Origin: an uncultured Lachnospiraceae bacterium
Lineage (GTDB): Bacteria; Bacillota; Clostridia; Lachnospirales; Lachnospiraceae
NCBI GenBank assembly: GCA_910584205.1
Contig: CAJUAA010000021.1
Span: forward strand, 1-64,000
Reading direction: 5' to 3'
DNA length: 64,000 nucleotides
Under the pieces are notes generated by a model. That model searched no databases, was not told the origin of the DNA, and worked only from the letters and a program-made list of their open reading frames with translations. Below are positions 46,563-56,277 of this stretch, one piece after another; the first letter of the stretch is position 1, and every line of letters starts with the position of its first letter. The position numbers were made by a program, and so were the translations under genes.

Positions 46563-48065
46563 ATGACGGATACGGTTGAGATTGTACTGTCCATGCAGCA
46601 TATTTCCAAACATTATGTGGGTATACAGGCGCTGGATGATGTGTCGGTTGATTTCAGAAAGGGCGAGGTCCACGCTCTGATCGGTGAAAACGGAGCGGGA
46701 AAATCGACGCTGATCAAGATGATATCGGGGGCGGAGGTTCCGGACAGCGGAAAACTGGTGTTCGGGGACAGAGAATTTCACAGGATGACGCCCCATCTGG
46801 CGCAGAATATGGGTGTGGCGACGATTTATCAGGAATTTAACCTGTTTCCCACCCTGACGGTGGCTGAGAACATTTATATGGGAGATGAGATTGTATCAGA
46901 TTCCAGTCCCCGTTTTTACCATAGGAATCGTTACCTGGAAAAAGCAAAAGAGGTGCTGGAGCGTGTGAATATCACGGTGAAGCCGGAAGATTATGTAGAA
47001 GACATGACGACGGCGAAGATGCAGCTGGTGGAGATCGCCAAGGCGGTGGCAAAGGATGCCAGGATCCTGATCATGGACGAGCCCACGGCTCCTCTGTCTA
47101 CAAAGGAGACCGAATATCTTTTTGAGTTGATTGAAACTTTGAAAAAACAGGGCGTGACCATCATCTATATTTCGCACCGGCTGGAGGAACTGTACCGGAT
47201 CGCGGACCGTCTGACGATCATGCGCGACGGGAAGAAAATCCTGACTTCCGATACGCAGCAGATTTCCCGGAAGGATCTGATTCGCCATATGGCGGACCGG
47301 GACGTGGAAGAGATTGATTTTGTGTCGGACGCGGAACAGGGCGGGATTGTGCTGGAAGCCAGAAATATATCGGGAAATGGACTTCGTGATATATCATTCT
47401 GCGTTCACGCAGGAGAGATCTTCGGGCTGGGAGGGCTTCTGGGAGCGGGAAGAACCGAGCTTGTCAGGCTCCTGTTCGGAGCGGACCGGATGGAAGGCGG
47501 ACAGCTTCTGCTGGATGGAAAGGAGATCGAGGTAAGGTCTCCCAGCCAGGCGGTTTCCCTTGGGATTGCCTATGTCCCGGAGGACCGGAAGCATCATGGG
47601 GCGCTTCTTACGCTTCCGATCAGCTGGAATATTACGCTGCCTGTACTGAAACGAATTTCCAGCAGAGGATTTATCAGGAAGAAAGAAGAAAAACAGATGG
47701 TGGAAGCGCAGAGGGATAATCTTCGGATCAAGGCTTCCGGCATGGAACAGAATGTGAACAGCTTAAGCGGGGGAAACCAGCAGAAGGTAGTACTTGCCAA
47801 GTGGCTTGCATCCAGTCCGAGGCTGCTGATTCTGGATGAACCTACCAGAGGAGTGGATGTGAACGCCAAGCAGGAGATTTATCAGCTGATCGGAGAATTT
47901 GCAAGGCAGGGGATGGCGATTATTTTTATCTCTTCCGAAATGGAGGAACTGCTGAATATTTCTGACCGGATGATGGTATTGAATGAAAAAAAGATTGCCG
48001 GGTTTCTGGAAAAAGAAGAATATTCACAGAACAGGGTGCTTGCAATGGCTTCCGGACTTACATAG
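46563..48065 (+). CDS. Sugar ABC transporter ATP-binding protein (RbsA/MglA type)
   Basis: A 500-aa double-domain ATPase. Domain 1 has Walker A GENGAGKSTL and Walker B ILIMDEPTAPLS with the H-loop YISHRLEEL; its signature is the loose MTTAKMQL. Domain 2 has the usual non-canonical GLLGAGRTELVR, the signature LSGGNQQKV and Walker B LLILDEPTRGVDV. Thus this is the working ATPase, in contrast to its degenerate relative at 43.7 kb. It precedes the permease by 9 nt. Confidence 0.95.
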   Translation: MTDTVEIVLSMQHISKHYVGIQALDDVSVDFRKGEVHALIGENGAGKSTLIKMISGAEVPDSGKLVFGDREFHRMTPHLAQNMGVATIYQEFNLFPTLTVAENIYMGDEIVSDSSPRFYHRNRYLEKAKEVLERVNITVKPEDYVEDMTTAKMQLVEIAKAVAKDARILIMDEPTAPLSTKETEYLFELIETLKKQGVTIIYISHRLEELYRIADRLTIMRDGKKILTSDTQQISRKDLIRHMADRDVEEIDFVSDAEQGGIVLEARNISGNGLRDISFCVHAGEIFGLGGLLGAGRTELVRLLFGADRMEGGQLLLDGKEIEVRSPSQAVSLGIAYVPEDRKHHGALLTLPISWNITLPVLKRISSRGFIRKKEEKQMVEAQRDNLRIKASGMEQNVNSLSGGNQQKVVLAKWLASSPRLLILDEPTRGVDVNAKQEIYQLIGEFARQGMAIIFISSEMEELLNISDRMMVLNEKKIAGFLEKEEYSQNRVLAMASGLT

Positions 48066-48074
48066 GAGGGGATT

Positions 48075-49028
48075 ATGAAGTTTGGATTTTCAAAAATGAT
48101 AAAAAAATACGCGATCCTGATCGTTTTGATCGTGCTGGTTGTTGTATTCTCGATTCTGTCGCCGGCGTTTGCGACGTTCAATAACGCCATGAATGTCGTA
48201 AGGCAGATCTCCATGATGGGAATCGTGACGGTTGGATTTACCTTTATCCTGCTGGGCGGCGGGCTGGATCTGTCGGTGGGGTCCCAGATGGCGGTCATGA
48301 ACGTAGTAGTAGCCATGCTGATCCGGGATCTGAATATGAATCCGGCGCTGGCGATCCTGATCGGCATCACCATGACGACGGCGATCGGCTGGTTTAACGG
48401 ATTTGCGATTTCCAAAACGGGGATTCCGCCGCTGATCGCCACGCTGGCCATGCAGACCGCACTTCGGGGCGTGAGTTTTATCCTTTCCAAGGGGCGTCCG
48501 GTGTACGGAGTACCGGATTCCATTAAATTTATCGGGCAGGGATATATATTTGGAATTATTCCGATTCCGGGGGTGATCCTGGCGGCCGTCATTGCGTTTG
48601 GCATGATCCTGCTGAACAAAACGTATCTGGGAAGACATTTTTATGCGTTGGGAAGCAATCCGGAAGCGACCAGGCTTTCCGGAATCAACATTCACTTTAC
48701 CAGGACCATGACGTATACGCTGAACGGTTTTCTGACCGGTATTGCGGCGCTGGTCATGATGACGCGTGTGGGTTCCGGGCAGCCCAACGCCGCGGACGGT
48801 TTCGAGATGAATGTATTGACTGCGGCCGTACTGGGCGGGGTGAGTATCAATGGAGGAAAGGGAAGCATTTCCGGAGCCATGGTGGGCGCGGTCATCATCG
48901 GCGTGCTGAACAATGGAATGTCCATCTGCGGGGCGAATGATTACTGGCAGAGGGTGATCACGGGGCTGGTTCTGTTCGTGGTCGTGGTACTGGACAGCTT
49001 AGGCCAGGCGAAACGAAAAGATTCATAA
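48075..49028 (+). CDS. Sugar ABC transporter permease (RbsC type)
   Basis: A 317-aa membrane permease with eight or so hydrophobic segments and the family signature GLDLSVGSQMAVMNVV plus the conserved AAVLGGVSINGGKGSISGAMVGA coupling region. It completes the transporter with the binding protein and ATPase. The E1 alpha gene starts 18 nt later, so the transport and dehydrogenase genes are likely one operon. Confidence 0.94.
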   Translation: MKFGFSKMIKKYAILIVLIVLVVVFSILSPAFATFNNAMNVVRQISMMGIVTVGFTFILLGGGLDLSVGSQMAVMNVVVAMLIRDLNMNPALAILIGITMTTAIGWFNGFAISKTGIPPLIATLAMQTALRGVSFILSKGRPVYGVPDSIKFIGQGYIFGIIPIPGVILAAVIAFGMILLNKTYLGRHFYALGSNPEATRLSGINIHFTRTMTYTLNGFLTGIAALVMMTRVGSGQPNAADGFEMNVLTAAVLGGVSINGGKGSISGAMVGAVIIGVLNNGMSICGANDYWQRVITGLVLFVVVVLDSLGQAKRKDS

Positions 49029-49046
49029 AGTAAGGAGCGTAGGACG

Positions 49047-50018
49047 ATGGAAAAAAGCAGAGATATGATTCTGAAGGTCTACCGCAATGCAGTGGCCATC
49101 CGGGCGTTTGAGCTGGCGGCTCATGAACAGTACGCCAATGGACTGCTGGCCGGTTCGGTGCATCTGTATGTGGGAGAAGAGGGAATTGCCTCCGGAGTAT
49201 GCGGAGTGCTGAAAGAGGATGATTATATTACCAGCACGCACAGAGGACACGGGCATCTGATCGCCAAGGGGGGAGACCTGAAGCGGATGATGGCGGAGCT
49301 GGCAGGAAAGGCAACCGGATATTGTAAAGGAAAGGGCGGTTCCATGCATATCTGCGACATGGATCTTGGAATCCTCGGTTCCAACGGCATCGTAGGGGCC
49401 GGCCTGCCCATCGCGGTGGGAGCCGGATTTGCCTGCAAAAGCCACGGAAAGGGCCAGGTATGCGCCTGCTTCTTCGGGGACGGCGCTTCCAACCGGGGGA
49501 CCTTCCATGAGAGCCTGAATCTGGCTTCGGTTCTGAAGCTTCCGATTCTCTATGTGCTGGAAAATAATTTTTACGCCATTTCCGGAGGACAGAGGGATCT
49601 GACCACATTGACGAATCTGTCAGAGCGTGCAAAAGCATATGCCATTCCGGGCGAGACGGTGGAAGGCAACGACATCATGGCTGTCATCGATGCCGCGGCG
49701 GAGGCTGTGGAAAGAGCGAGGAGGGGCGAAGGCCCGACGCTGCTGGAATTCAGGACCTGGAGACATTTCGGGCACTGGGAGGGAGATCCGGACGCGCGTC
49801 TGTTTACCTACCGCGATCCGAAGGAGCACGAAGAATGGCTGAAAAAGGACCCGATTCCGAAGTTCCGGAAAGACATCGTGAACGGGGCGTACGCAACCGT
49901 AGAAGAGCTGGATGCCATTGACCGGAAGGTTGACGGAGAGATCGAGGAAGCCATTGCGTTTGCGGAAAACAGTCCGTATCCGGACGTTTCCATTCTTACC
50001 GAAGACGTCTATGCATGA
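49047..50018 (+). CDS. 2-oxo acid (pyruvate/acetoin type) dehydrogenase E1 alpha
   Basis: Thiamine-diphosphate-dependent subunit, 323 aa. The cofactor motif runs from GDGASNRGTFHESLNLA to LENNFYAIS (GDG...NN). STHRGHGHLIAKG, GKATGYCKGKGGSMH and the regulatory-loop region TWRHFGHWEGDP are typical of the acetoin/pyruvate dehydrogenase alpha family. Since the rest of the complex follows in order and acetoin and pyruvate versions are very similar, the substrate cannot be fixed; acetoin dehydrogenase (acoA) is quite possible. Confidence 0.9.
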   Translation: MEKSRDMILKVYRNAVAIRAFELAAHEQYANGLLAGSVHLYVGEEGIASGVCGVLKEDDYITSTHRGHGHLIAKGGDLKRMMAELAGKATGYCKGKGGSMHICDMDLGILGSNGIVGAGLPIAVGAGFACKSHGKGQVCACFFGDGASNRGTFHESLNLASVLKLPILYVLENNFYAISGGQRDLTTLTNLSERAKAYAIPGETVEGNDIMAVIDAAAEAVERARRGEGPTLLEFRTWRHFGHWEGDPDARLFTYRDPKEHEEWLKKDPIPKFRKDIVNGAYATVEELDAIDRKVDGEIEEAIAFAENSPYPDVSILTEDVYA

Positions 50019-50031
50019 AGGAGTGAAAAAG

Positions 50032-51003
50032 ATGAAGAGTATGACATATGCAGAGGCGCTGAAAAGTGCCATAAGAAGTGAAATGCAGAAGGATCCGGAG
50101 GTGTTCATGGCGGGAGAAGACATTTCGGTCATGGGTGGTTCTTTTGGAGTAAGCGCCGGGCTGTTTGCGGAGTTCGGGCCGGAGCGGATCGTAAACTGCC
50201 CCATCAGCGAGACGGCGATTATCGGAATGGGCGTAGGCGCTGCTGCTGCCGGCATGCGTCCCATCGTGGAACTGATGTATCTGGATTTTGCGGGCTGCGC
50301 CATGGATGAGATCATGAACCAGGCGGCGAAGATGCGGTATATGTTCGGTGGAAAATGCCGCCTTCCTCTGGTGATCCGGGCGGCCGGAGGCGCGACCGTG
50401 CGTGCGGCAGCCCAGCATTCTCAGATGATCGAGGGGATGTTTACGCATATTCCGGGCCTGAAGGTGGTCTGTCCGTCCAACCCGGCAGATGCGAAAGGAC
50501 TCCTTCTGCAGGCGATCGAGGACGACAACCCGGTCATGTTTATTGAACATAAAGCGCTGTACAGCATGAAAGGCCCGGTCCCTGAGGGGATGGAAAAGGT
50601 GCCTTTCGGAAAAGCGGCTGTCCTGAAAGAGGGGACGGATATTACGCTGGTCGCATGGAGTTGTATGGCGGGTGTGGCGCTGGAAGCGGCGGAGAAGCTG
50701 GAGGCGCAGGGCGTCCATGCGGAGGTCATCGACCCGAGAACGCTGGTGCCCTTTGACAGGGATACCTTATTTGATTCCATCAGGAAAACGCATCGTCTGG
50801 CGATCGTGTCCGAGGCTGTGAAGACGTCCGGTTTCGCATCAGAGATCGCCGCCATGGTCAGCGGGGAGTGTCTGGACGAGCTGGATGAGAACATCATCCG
50901 CATTACGGCTCCGGACTGTCCGGTGCCCTACAGCGGAGTGCTGGAGGATGCGTATGTTCCGGACAGCGATGCGGTGATGAAACGTGTGATGGAACTTTTT
51001 TAG
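50032..51003 (+). CDS. 2-oxo acid dehydrogenase E1 beta
   Basis: A 323-aa partner of E1 alpha with the transketolase pyrimidine-binding domain (FMAGEDISVMGGSFGVSAGL, CPISETAIIGMGVGAAAAGM) and the C-terminal domain with VIDPRTLVPFD. ATG at 50032 is set by GGAG (50020-50023) 8 nt upstream; a longer open frame upstream overlaps E1 alpha and is not expected to be translated. Confidence 0.92.
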   Translation: MKSMTYAEALKSAIRSEMQKDPEVFMAGEDISVMGGSFGVSAGLFAEFGPERIVNCPISETAIIGMGVGAAAAGMRPIVELMYLDFAGCAMDEIMNQAAKMRYMFGGKCRLPLVIRAAGGATVRAAAQHSQMIEGMFTHIPGLKVVCPSNPADAKGLLLQAIEDDNPVMFIEHKALYSMKGPVPEGMEKVPFGKAAVLKEGTDITLVAWSCMAGVALEAAEKLEAQGVHAEVIDPRTLVPFDRDTLFDSIRKTHRLAIVSEAVKTSGFASEIAAMVSGECLDELDENIIRITAPDCPVPYSGVLEDAYVPDSDAVMKRVMELF

Positions 51004-51024
51004 ACGGATGGGCAGGAGAAAAGC

Positions 51025-52221
51025 ATGGGAAAAAAGATAGTGATCCAACGGAAGGGCCAGACCATGAAGGAAGGGACCATTGGTCACTGGCTGAAAAAAG
51101 ACGGAGAAACGGTAAAAGCAGGAGAGGCGCTTTACGAGCTGGAATACGATAAGGCAAACTGTGTGATCGAGGCTCCCGCGGACGGGATACTCCACATCTA
51201 TCAGGAGGAAGGAAGCACGCTTCCGGTCGGCACATTGATCGCGGAGCTCCTTAAGGAAGGGGAAACCGGGAGCGGGCAGCAGGCAGCGGCACAGTGCCTG
51301 AACGGAGAAGCAGATTCGAAGAAGGCAGCGGCGGAAGGAAAACCGCAGGCCGCATCCGGCAGCACGGAGAGGGTCCGGGCGACGCCGTATGCGAGAAAGA
51401 TTGCCCGAATGAACGGGATCTCTCTGCAGGAAGTGCCGTCGGGAAAAGGAAAGAACAAAATTGTTGCCGCGGATGTGGAAGCGTGGCTTGCGAAGAAGCA
51501 GATGCTTCGGACGGCGCGCACCGAAGATGCCGTAGAAGAAAAACGTGTCCCGATGTCGGCCATGAGGCGTGCCGTCGCACAGAATATGCTCCGGAGCCAT
51601 TCGGAGATCCCTTCTGTTACCTATTTCACAGAGGCGGATGTTACAGAATGCATGAATCTTCGAAAAGAACTGAACGAGGAATATCGGGAGAAGGGCGTGA
51701 AGGTCAGCGTCAATGATCTGGTATTGAAGGCGGCTGCGGCTGCGTTGAAGAAGCATCCGGATATCAATGTGAGCCTGGATGGAGAGGAGATGGTCTGTCA
51801 TGCCGGAATTCATATCGGCATAGCGGTGGCGGTGCCGGGAGGGCTGGTGGTACCGGTGATCCGTGACGTGGACAGAAAGGCGCCGGATGTACTGGCAGGA
51901 GAGGCCAGAGAACTGGCCGGGAAAGCATTGGCGGGCAGTCTGACCGGAGACGAGATGGCCGGAGGAACCTTTACCGTTTCCAACTTGGGGAACAGGGGAA
52001 TCGACTGGTTTACCCCGATCATCAATGGAAATCAGTCCGCGATTCTCGGCGTGGGCTGCGTGAAGGAAAAACCGGTGGTGCTTAACGGAACGGTAGCGAT
52101 ACGGTCTGTGATGGCGCTGAGCCTGACCGCAGATCACAGGGTGATCGACGGGGCTCCGGCGGCCGATTTTCTGTGTACGCTGAAGCGGATTCTGGAAAAA
52201 CCGGTATTCATGTTGATCTGA
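51025..52221 (+). CDS. 2-oxo acid dehydrogenase E2 (dihydrolipoyl acyltransferase)
   Basis: A 398-aa core subunit. N-terminal lipoyl domain with modified K43 in YELEYDKANCV; an Ala/Gly-rich linker; a peripheral-subunit-binding domain (ATPYARKIARMNGISLQEV, about 115-150); and the acyltransferase domain ending in the active-site LTADHRVIDGAPAADFL. It has a single lipoyl domain. The lipoate ligase two genes on would load K43. Confidence 0.94.
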   Translation: MGKKIVIQRKGQTMKEGTIGHWLKKDGETVKAGEALYELEYDKANCVIEAPADGILHIYQEEGSTLPVGTLIAELLKEGETGSGQQAAAQCLNGEADSKKAAAEGKPQAASGSTERVRATPYARKIARMNGISLQEVPSGKGKNKIVAADVEAWLAKKQMLRTARTEDAVEEKRVPMSAMRRAVAQNMLRSHSEIPSVTYFTEADVTECMNLRKELNEEYREKGVKVSVNDLVLKAAAAALKKHPDINVSLDGEEMVCHAGIHIGIAVAVPGGLVVPVIRDVDRKAPDVLAGEARELAGKALAGSLTGDEMAGGTFTVSNLGNRGIDWFTPIINGNQSAILGVGCVKEKPVVLNGTVAIRSVMALSLTADHRVIDGAPAADFLCTLKRILEKPVFMLI

Positions 52222-52232
52222 GGGGGCAGGAA

Positions 52233-53648
52233 ATGAGTCAGAACAGAAAAGAAGACAGGGCGGCGGATGTGATCGTCATAGGCGGAGGGCCGGGGGGATA
52301 TGTGGCGGCCATGAAGCTTGCCCTGAACGGGAAGAAGACGATTCTGATAGAGCGGGACCGGATCGGGGGGACGTGCCTGAACCGGGGATGTATCCCTACG
52401 AAAGCGCTGATGCACTGTTCCGAGGTACTGGAAACGGTGAAAAACAGTGAAAGATTCGGCGTCCTTCTGGATTCCTGGAGCGTGGATAACCGGAAAGCGG
52501 ATGAATACAAAAACGAGGTGGTCAGGAAACTGTCGGGGGGCGTTGCCTGGCTGCTGGAAAAAAGAGGAGTTCAGGTTATAAAAGGAAACGCGGAGTTTAC
52601 CGGTGAAAGGCAGATCAGGGTCACACTGCCGGACGGCGGAGTACAGGAGCTGTCGGCTCCGGCGTTCATAGTGGCGACCGGCTCGGAAAGCCTGCTGCCT
52701 CCGATTGAAGGGATTGACGGGAAAAACGTCATGACCAGTACGGAAGCCCTGGATGTAACCGAACTGCCGGACCGCCTTGCCATCATCGGCGGGGGCGTGA
52801 TCGGGCTGGAGATCGGCAGTATCTATTCTCGGTTTGGAGTGGAGGTAACCATACTGGAAGCGCTGCCGGAGCTTCTTCCATCGGCGGACCGGGAAGCGGT
52901 GCAGGCGCTGAGGGAAGCCGTGGGAAAGAACATACGGATCAGGACGGGAGCGAAGGTAAAGGCGATCCGGGATTCCGGAAATGAGAAACAGATTCTCTAT
53001 GAACTGGACGGAAGAGACGAAGAGATCACGGCCGGGAAGGTGCTGGTCTGCGTGGGGAGAAGGCCGAATACCGGAGCCCTTGGACTGGAAAAGGCAGGGA
53101 TTGCCGTATCGGACCGGGGATATATCCGGGTCAATGACTGCTGTGAGACGACCGTGAAAAATATCTATGCAGTCGGAGACGTGAACGGAAAAACGCTTCT
53201 GGCCCATGCGGCCTCTGCACAGGGAATCCTTGTGGCGGAAAAAATCTGCGGCAGGGACGCCGGAATCAATATTGACCTGGTTCCGGGGTGTATTTACACC
53301 AGACCGGAGCTGGCGTATGTCGGAAAGACGGAGGAGGCGCTGAGGGCGGAAGGTATTCCGTATCGTGTGGGGAAATTTCCGCTGAACGCCAACGGGAAAG
53401 CGCTTTCCATGGACGAACCGGAAGGATTTGTAAAAATCCTGACAGGGGATACCTACAACGAGATCCTGGGTGCCCATATCGTGGGGGCCAGAGCGACGGA
53501 TCTGATTGCGGAGCTTTCTCTGGCGATCAGCGCGGAATGTACGGCAGAGGAGCTGGTTCAGACGGTGCATGCCCATCCGACCATATCGGAAGCGGTGTTT
53601 GAGGCGGCTGAGATCGCCTGCTTCGGCCAGACAGTCCATGTGATATAA
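52233..53648 (+). CDS. lpdA: Dihydrolipoyl dehydrogenase E3
   Basis: A 471-aa flavoprotein that reoxidises the lipoyl arm and reduces NAD. FAD-binding VIVIGGGPGGYVAAM, the redox disulfide C48-x4-C53 in GTCLNRGCIPT, NAD-binding IIGGGVIGLEIGSI, and the C-terminal HAHPTISEAVFEAA with the catalytic His-Glu pair are all present. No lipoyl domain is attached. ATG at 52233 is reached 11 nt after the E2 stop, with AGGGGGCAGG upstream. Confidence 0.95.
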   Translation: MSQNRKEDRAADVIVIGGGPGGYVAAMKLALNGKKTILIERDRIGGTCLNRGCIPTKALMHCSEVLETVKNSERFGVLLDSWSVDNRKADEYKNEVVRKLSGGVAWLLEKRGVQVIKGNAEFTGERQIRVTLPDGGVQELSAPAFIVATGSESLLPPIEGIDGKNVMTSTEALDVTELPDRLAIIGGGVIGLEIGSIYSRFGVEVTILEALPELLPSADREAVQALREAVGKNIRIRTGAKVKAIRDSGNEKQILYELDGRDEEITAGKVLVCVGRRPNTGALGLEKAGIAVSDRGYIRVNDCCETTVKNIYAVGDVNGKTLLAHAASAQGILVAEKICGRDAGINIDLVPGCIYTRPELAYVGKTEEALRAEGIPYRVGKFPLNANGKALSMDEPEGFVKILTGDTYNEILGAHIVGARATDLIAELSLAISAECTAEELVQTVHAHPTISEAVFEAAEIACFGQTVHVI

Positions 53649-53664
53649 AAAGAAAGGAAGAGAT

Positions 53665-54654
53665 ATGGTATATCTGGAAAGCCATGAGACAGCAAGCGAT
53701 TATAACCTTGCGCTGGAGCAGTATGTATTTGACCGGATGCCGAAAGGAGAGTCTTATCTCATGCTGTGGCAGAACCGCTCTGCCGTCATCATCGGGAAAT
53801 ACCAGAATGCGCTGGAGGAACTGCAGGCAGACTATGTCAGGGAGCACGGGATTCAGGTCACGCGCAGACTTTCCGGCGGAGGGGCAGTATACCATGATCT
53901 GGGCAACATCAACTATACCTTTATTGTGGACGGGACGCTGGACAGCAGCATGAATCTGTCGGAATTCTGCAGGCCCCTTCTGGACACGCTGCGGGAGCTT
54001 GGGATTCGGGCGGAGCTTACCGGACGGAATGATATCTGCATAGACGGGAAAAAGATCAGCGGCAATGCCCAGTACAGCAGAGACGGCAGGATCATGCATC
54101 ACGGCACGATCCTGTATGATTCCGACCTGTCTGTACTGAAGGAAGCGCTGCGGGTATCATCTGACAAGATCGTTTCCAAAGGAATCAAATCCGTCCGAAG
54201 CAGAGTGGCGAATATCCGGGACTATATGGACTGCCCGGTGTCCGTTCAGGAGTTCTTTGCGCTTCTGAGAAGGCGGATGTGCGGCGGAAAGGATGCGAAG
54301 ACGTACCGCTGGACTGATACGGACCTTAAGGAAGTGGAAAAGATCCGGGCGGAGCGGTATGGAACCTGGGAGTGGAACTGGGGGAGTTCTCCTTCCTGTA
54401 CCATACGAAAGGAGCGCAGGATCGAAGGCTGCGGAAGCATTCAGGTATATCTGGACATCCAGAATGGCCGGATCGGGAACTGTGAGTTTTATGGAGATTT
54501 CTTTGGACAAGGTCCCTCCGGCAGGCTTCTGCAGGCGCTGAAGGGCTGTCAGCTCTCAGAAGAAGCGCTGGAGCGGGCGCTTGCGCCGGTGGACGTTGGG
54601 TCCTGTTTTTATCAGCTGTCCGGGAAACAGCTGGTGGAACTGCTGCTGCAATAA
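53665..54654 (+). CDS. lplA: Lipoate-protein ligase A
   Basis: Attaches lipoate to the E2 lysine with ATP. The 329-aa protein has the BPL/LplA motif RRLSGGGAVYHDLGNINYTF, the NDICIDGKKISGNAQ loop and a C-terminal accessory domain (about 245-325). It follows lpdA by 16 nt, so the cell imports or scavenges lipoate to charge this complex. Confidence 0.93.
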   Translation: MVYLESHETASDYNLALEQYVFDRMPKGESYLMLWQNRSAVIIGKYQNALEELQADYVREHGIQVTRRLSGGGAVYHDLGNINYTFIVDGTLDSSMNLSEFCRPLLDTLRELGIRAELTGRNDICIDGKKISGNAQYSRDGRIMHHGTILYDSDLSVLKEALRVSSDKIVSKGIKSVRSRVANIRDYMDCPVSVQEFFALLRRRMCGGKDAKTYRWTDTDLKEVEKIRAERYGTWEWNWGSSPSCTIRKERRIEGCGSIQVYLDIQNGRIGNCEFYGDFFGQGPSGRLLQALKGCQLSEEALERALAPVDVGSCFYQLSGKQLVELLLQ

Positions 54655-54734
54655 AGAATGAAAACAGGCCGGTATCGCAGACGGCCAGGATTACTGCGGC
54701 AAAGGATAAAAGAGGCATTTCTACTTTTGGTGGA

Positions 54735-54764
54735 TTGCCTTTTTTGCTTTCCTTATGCTACACT
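54735..54764 (+). promoter_or_regulatory. Promoter for the FtsX-type ABC exporter operon
   Basis: TTGCCT (54735-54740), 18-bp spacer, TACACT (54759-54764) with a TGC extension. The -10 is about 47 nt upstream of the ATG at 54812. Confidence 0.6.
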
Positions 54765-54811
54765 TCAGGCATCAAACACACAGGAGCGAAGGAAAGGATG
54801 GAGAGTGGACA

Positions 54812-56269
54812 ATGAGGATCGTTAAGAGAGTTTTTCGGTCATTTCAGTATCACAAAGTAAAAAACGGGATGCTGTTCCTCTTGTACAGCGTATGTTTTAC
54901 GCTGCTGATTCTGATGACCGTGCTGAATGTCGCGTCCGGGCAGCAGTTGAAGGACACGCAGAAGGCGATCGGCAACGCCGTATATGTAAGAAAGCTTCGG
55001 ACGGTCGATCTGGGGAAGCGGAACAATCTGGCTCCGTTTAATACTTATGAGATTCAGGACCTGACATCGGACGAACGGGTGGAATCCTATAATATTCTGG
55101 TAAAAGCAGAAGGGAGTCTGGTGAGCGGAACGCCTTACTACCGGGACCAGGAGCGGTATCAGGAATATCTGGAAATGCTGAAGGAACGGTCGGTGGATGC
55201 GAACCTTCAGGAAAACTGTACCTTCGTGGGCGTGGACAACAGCCGGTTTTCTGTTTTTTTCGCAGGAACAGGACTACGGCTGACAGAAGGGGAGGGCATT
55301 ACGGAGGAAGACGCGGGGAAGAATGTCGCCCTGGTGTCCGAGGTTCTGGCAGAACAGAACGGCTGGAAGACCGGAGACAGCATCGACCTCAGGACGGACC
55401 GGGATTCGGGATTTCGGAAGGGGACGGAGTTTCAGGCTGTTATCAAGGGGATCTATTCCCTGCCGGAGAAAACCTTTGACAACGATAGAATCAGACCGAA
55501 AGAGGTGCTGGAAAATTATATTTTTCTGCCGGAGAGTACGCTGTACCAGCTGGATATGACAACATATCAGCCCTATATGCTGTACGTGTACCTGAAAGAC
55601 CCGGCGCAGATTGAGTCTTATGCGGCGGATATGGAGGAACTCCTCGGGGACAGCCTGATTGACGAGACGACGGAAGGACGTCCCCGGACGAAGCTGACGC
55701 TGAGCTGGAACAGCGAGTGGAATCAGATGGTGAGCATGCCTCTGAAGGAGATCTACGGGATTACAAATGTGGCGCTGTGGATCACGCTGGCAGGCGTATT
55801 TGCGGTCGTGTTCTTTATTTCCTCTGCCGACCTTTTGAAGAACAGCCGGGAACTGGGCGTCTGGATTGCGTGCGGCGAAAAGAGATCCGTGCTTCTGGCG
55901 CAGATGCTGATGGAAAAACTGATTCCGATTGTACTGGCCTGTGTTGCTGCGCTTCTGATCAGCGTTTCCGCAGCGGATCAGGTTGGCGGGATGCTGGAGA
56001 GCAGCATATATGACGAGATGAACGAGGAGATGGAACGGGATCGGGAAGAGACCCTCTTCTGGGATCAGTATTACGATATCGATCAGGAGCTCCGGGCGGG
56101 AAATTATAACTATTATTATCTGTCCGGCGATCTGGCTCTGCATCAATACCGGATGGAAATTGCCGCGGCTGTGGGCGCCGGCCTGCTGGTTCTGGCAGGA
56201 CTGTTCTCCCAGCAGATCTGGGGAACCATGCGAAAACAGACGGCGGAGCTTTTACAGATACGGGAATAG
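54812..56269 (+). CDS. FtsX/MacB-type ABC transporter permease (first)
   Basis: A 485-aa membrane protein: one N-terminal helix (about 20-40), a long extracellular domain (about 45-320), two helices (about 325-350 and 375-395) and a last helix near 450-470. This is the MacB/FtsX topology. ATG at 54812 starts MRIVKRVFRSFQYHKVKNG, the usual amphipathic opening; longer reading upstream lies over the promoter. Substrate unknown; peptide or lipoprotein export or resistance is typical. Confidence 0.85.
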   Translation: MRIVKRVFRSFQYHKVKNGMLFLLYSVCFTLLILMTVLNVASGQQLKDTQKAIGNAVYVRKLRTVDLGKRNNLAPFNTYEIQDLTSDERVESYNILVKAEGSLVSGTPYYRDQERYQEYLEMLKERSVDANLQENCTFVGVDNSRFSVFFAGTGLRLTEGEGITEEDAGKNVALVSEVLAEQNGWKTGDSIDLRTDRDSGFRKGTEFQAVIKGIYSLPEKTFDNDRIRPKEVLENYIFLPESTLYQLDMTTYQPYMLYVYLKDPAQIESYAADMEELLGDSLIDETTEGRPRTKLTLSWNSEWNQMVSMPLKEIYGITNVALWITLAGVFAVVFFISSADLLKNSRELGVWIACGEKRSVLLAQMLMEKLIPIVLACVAALLISVSAADQVGGMLESSIYDEMNEEMERDREETLFWDQYYDIDQELRAGNYNYYYLSGDLALHQYRMEIAAAVGAGLLVLAGLFSQQIWGTMRKQTAELLQIRE

Positions 56270-56277
56270 GAGGAGAG

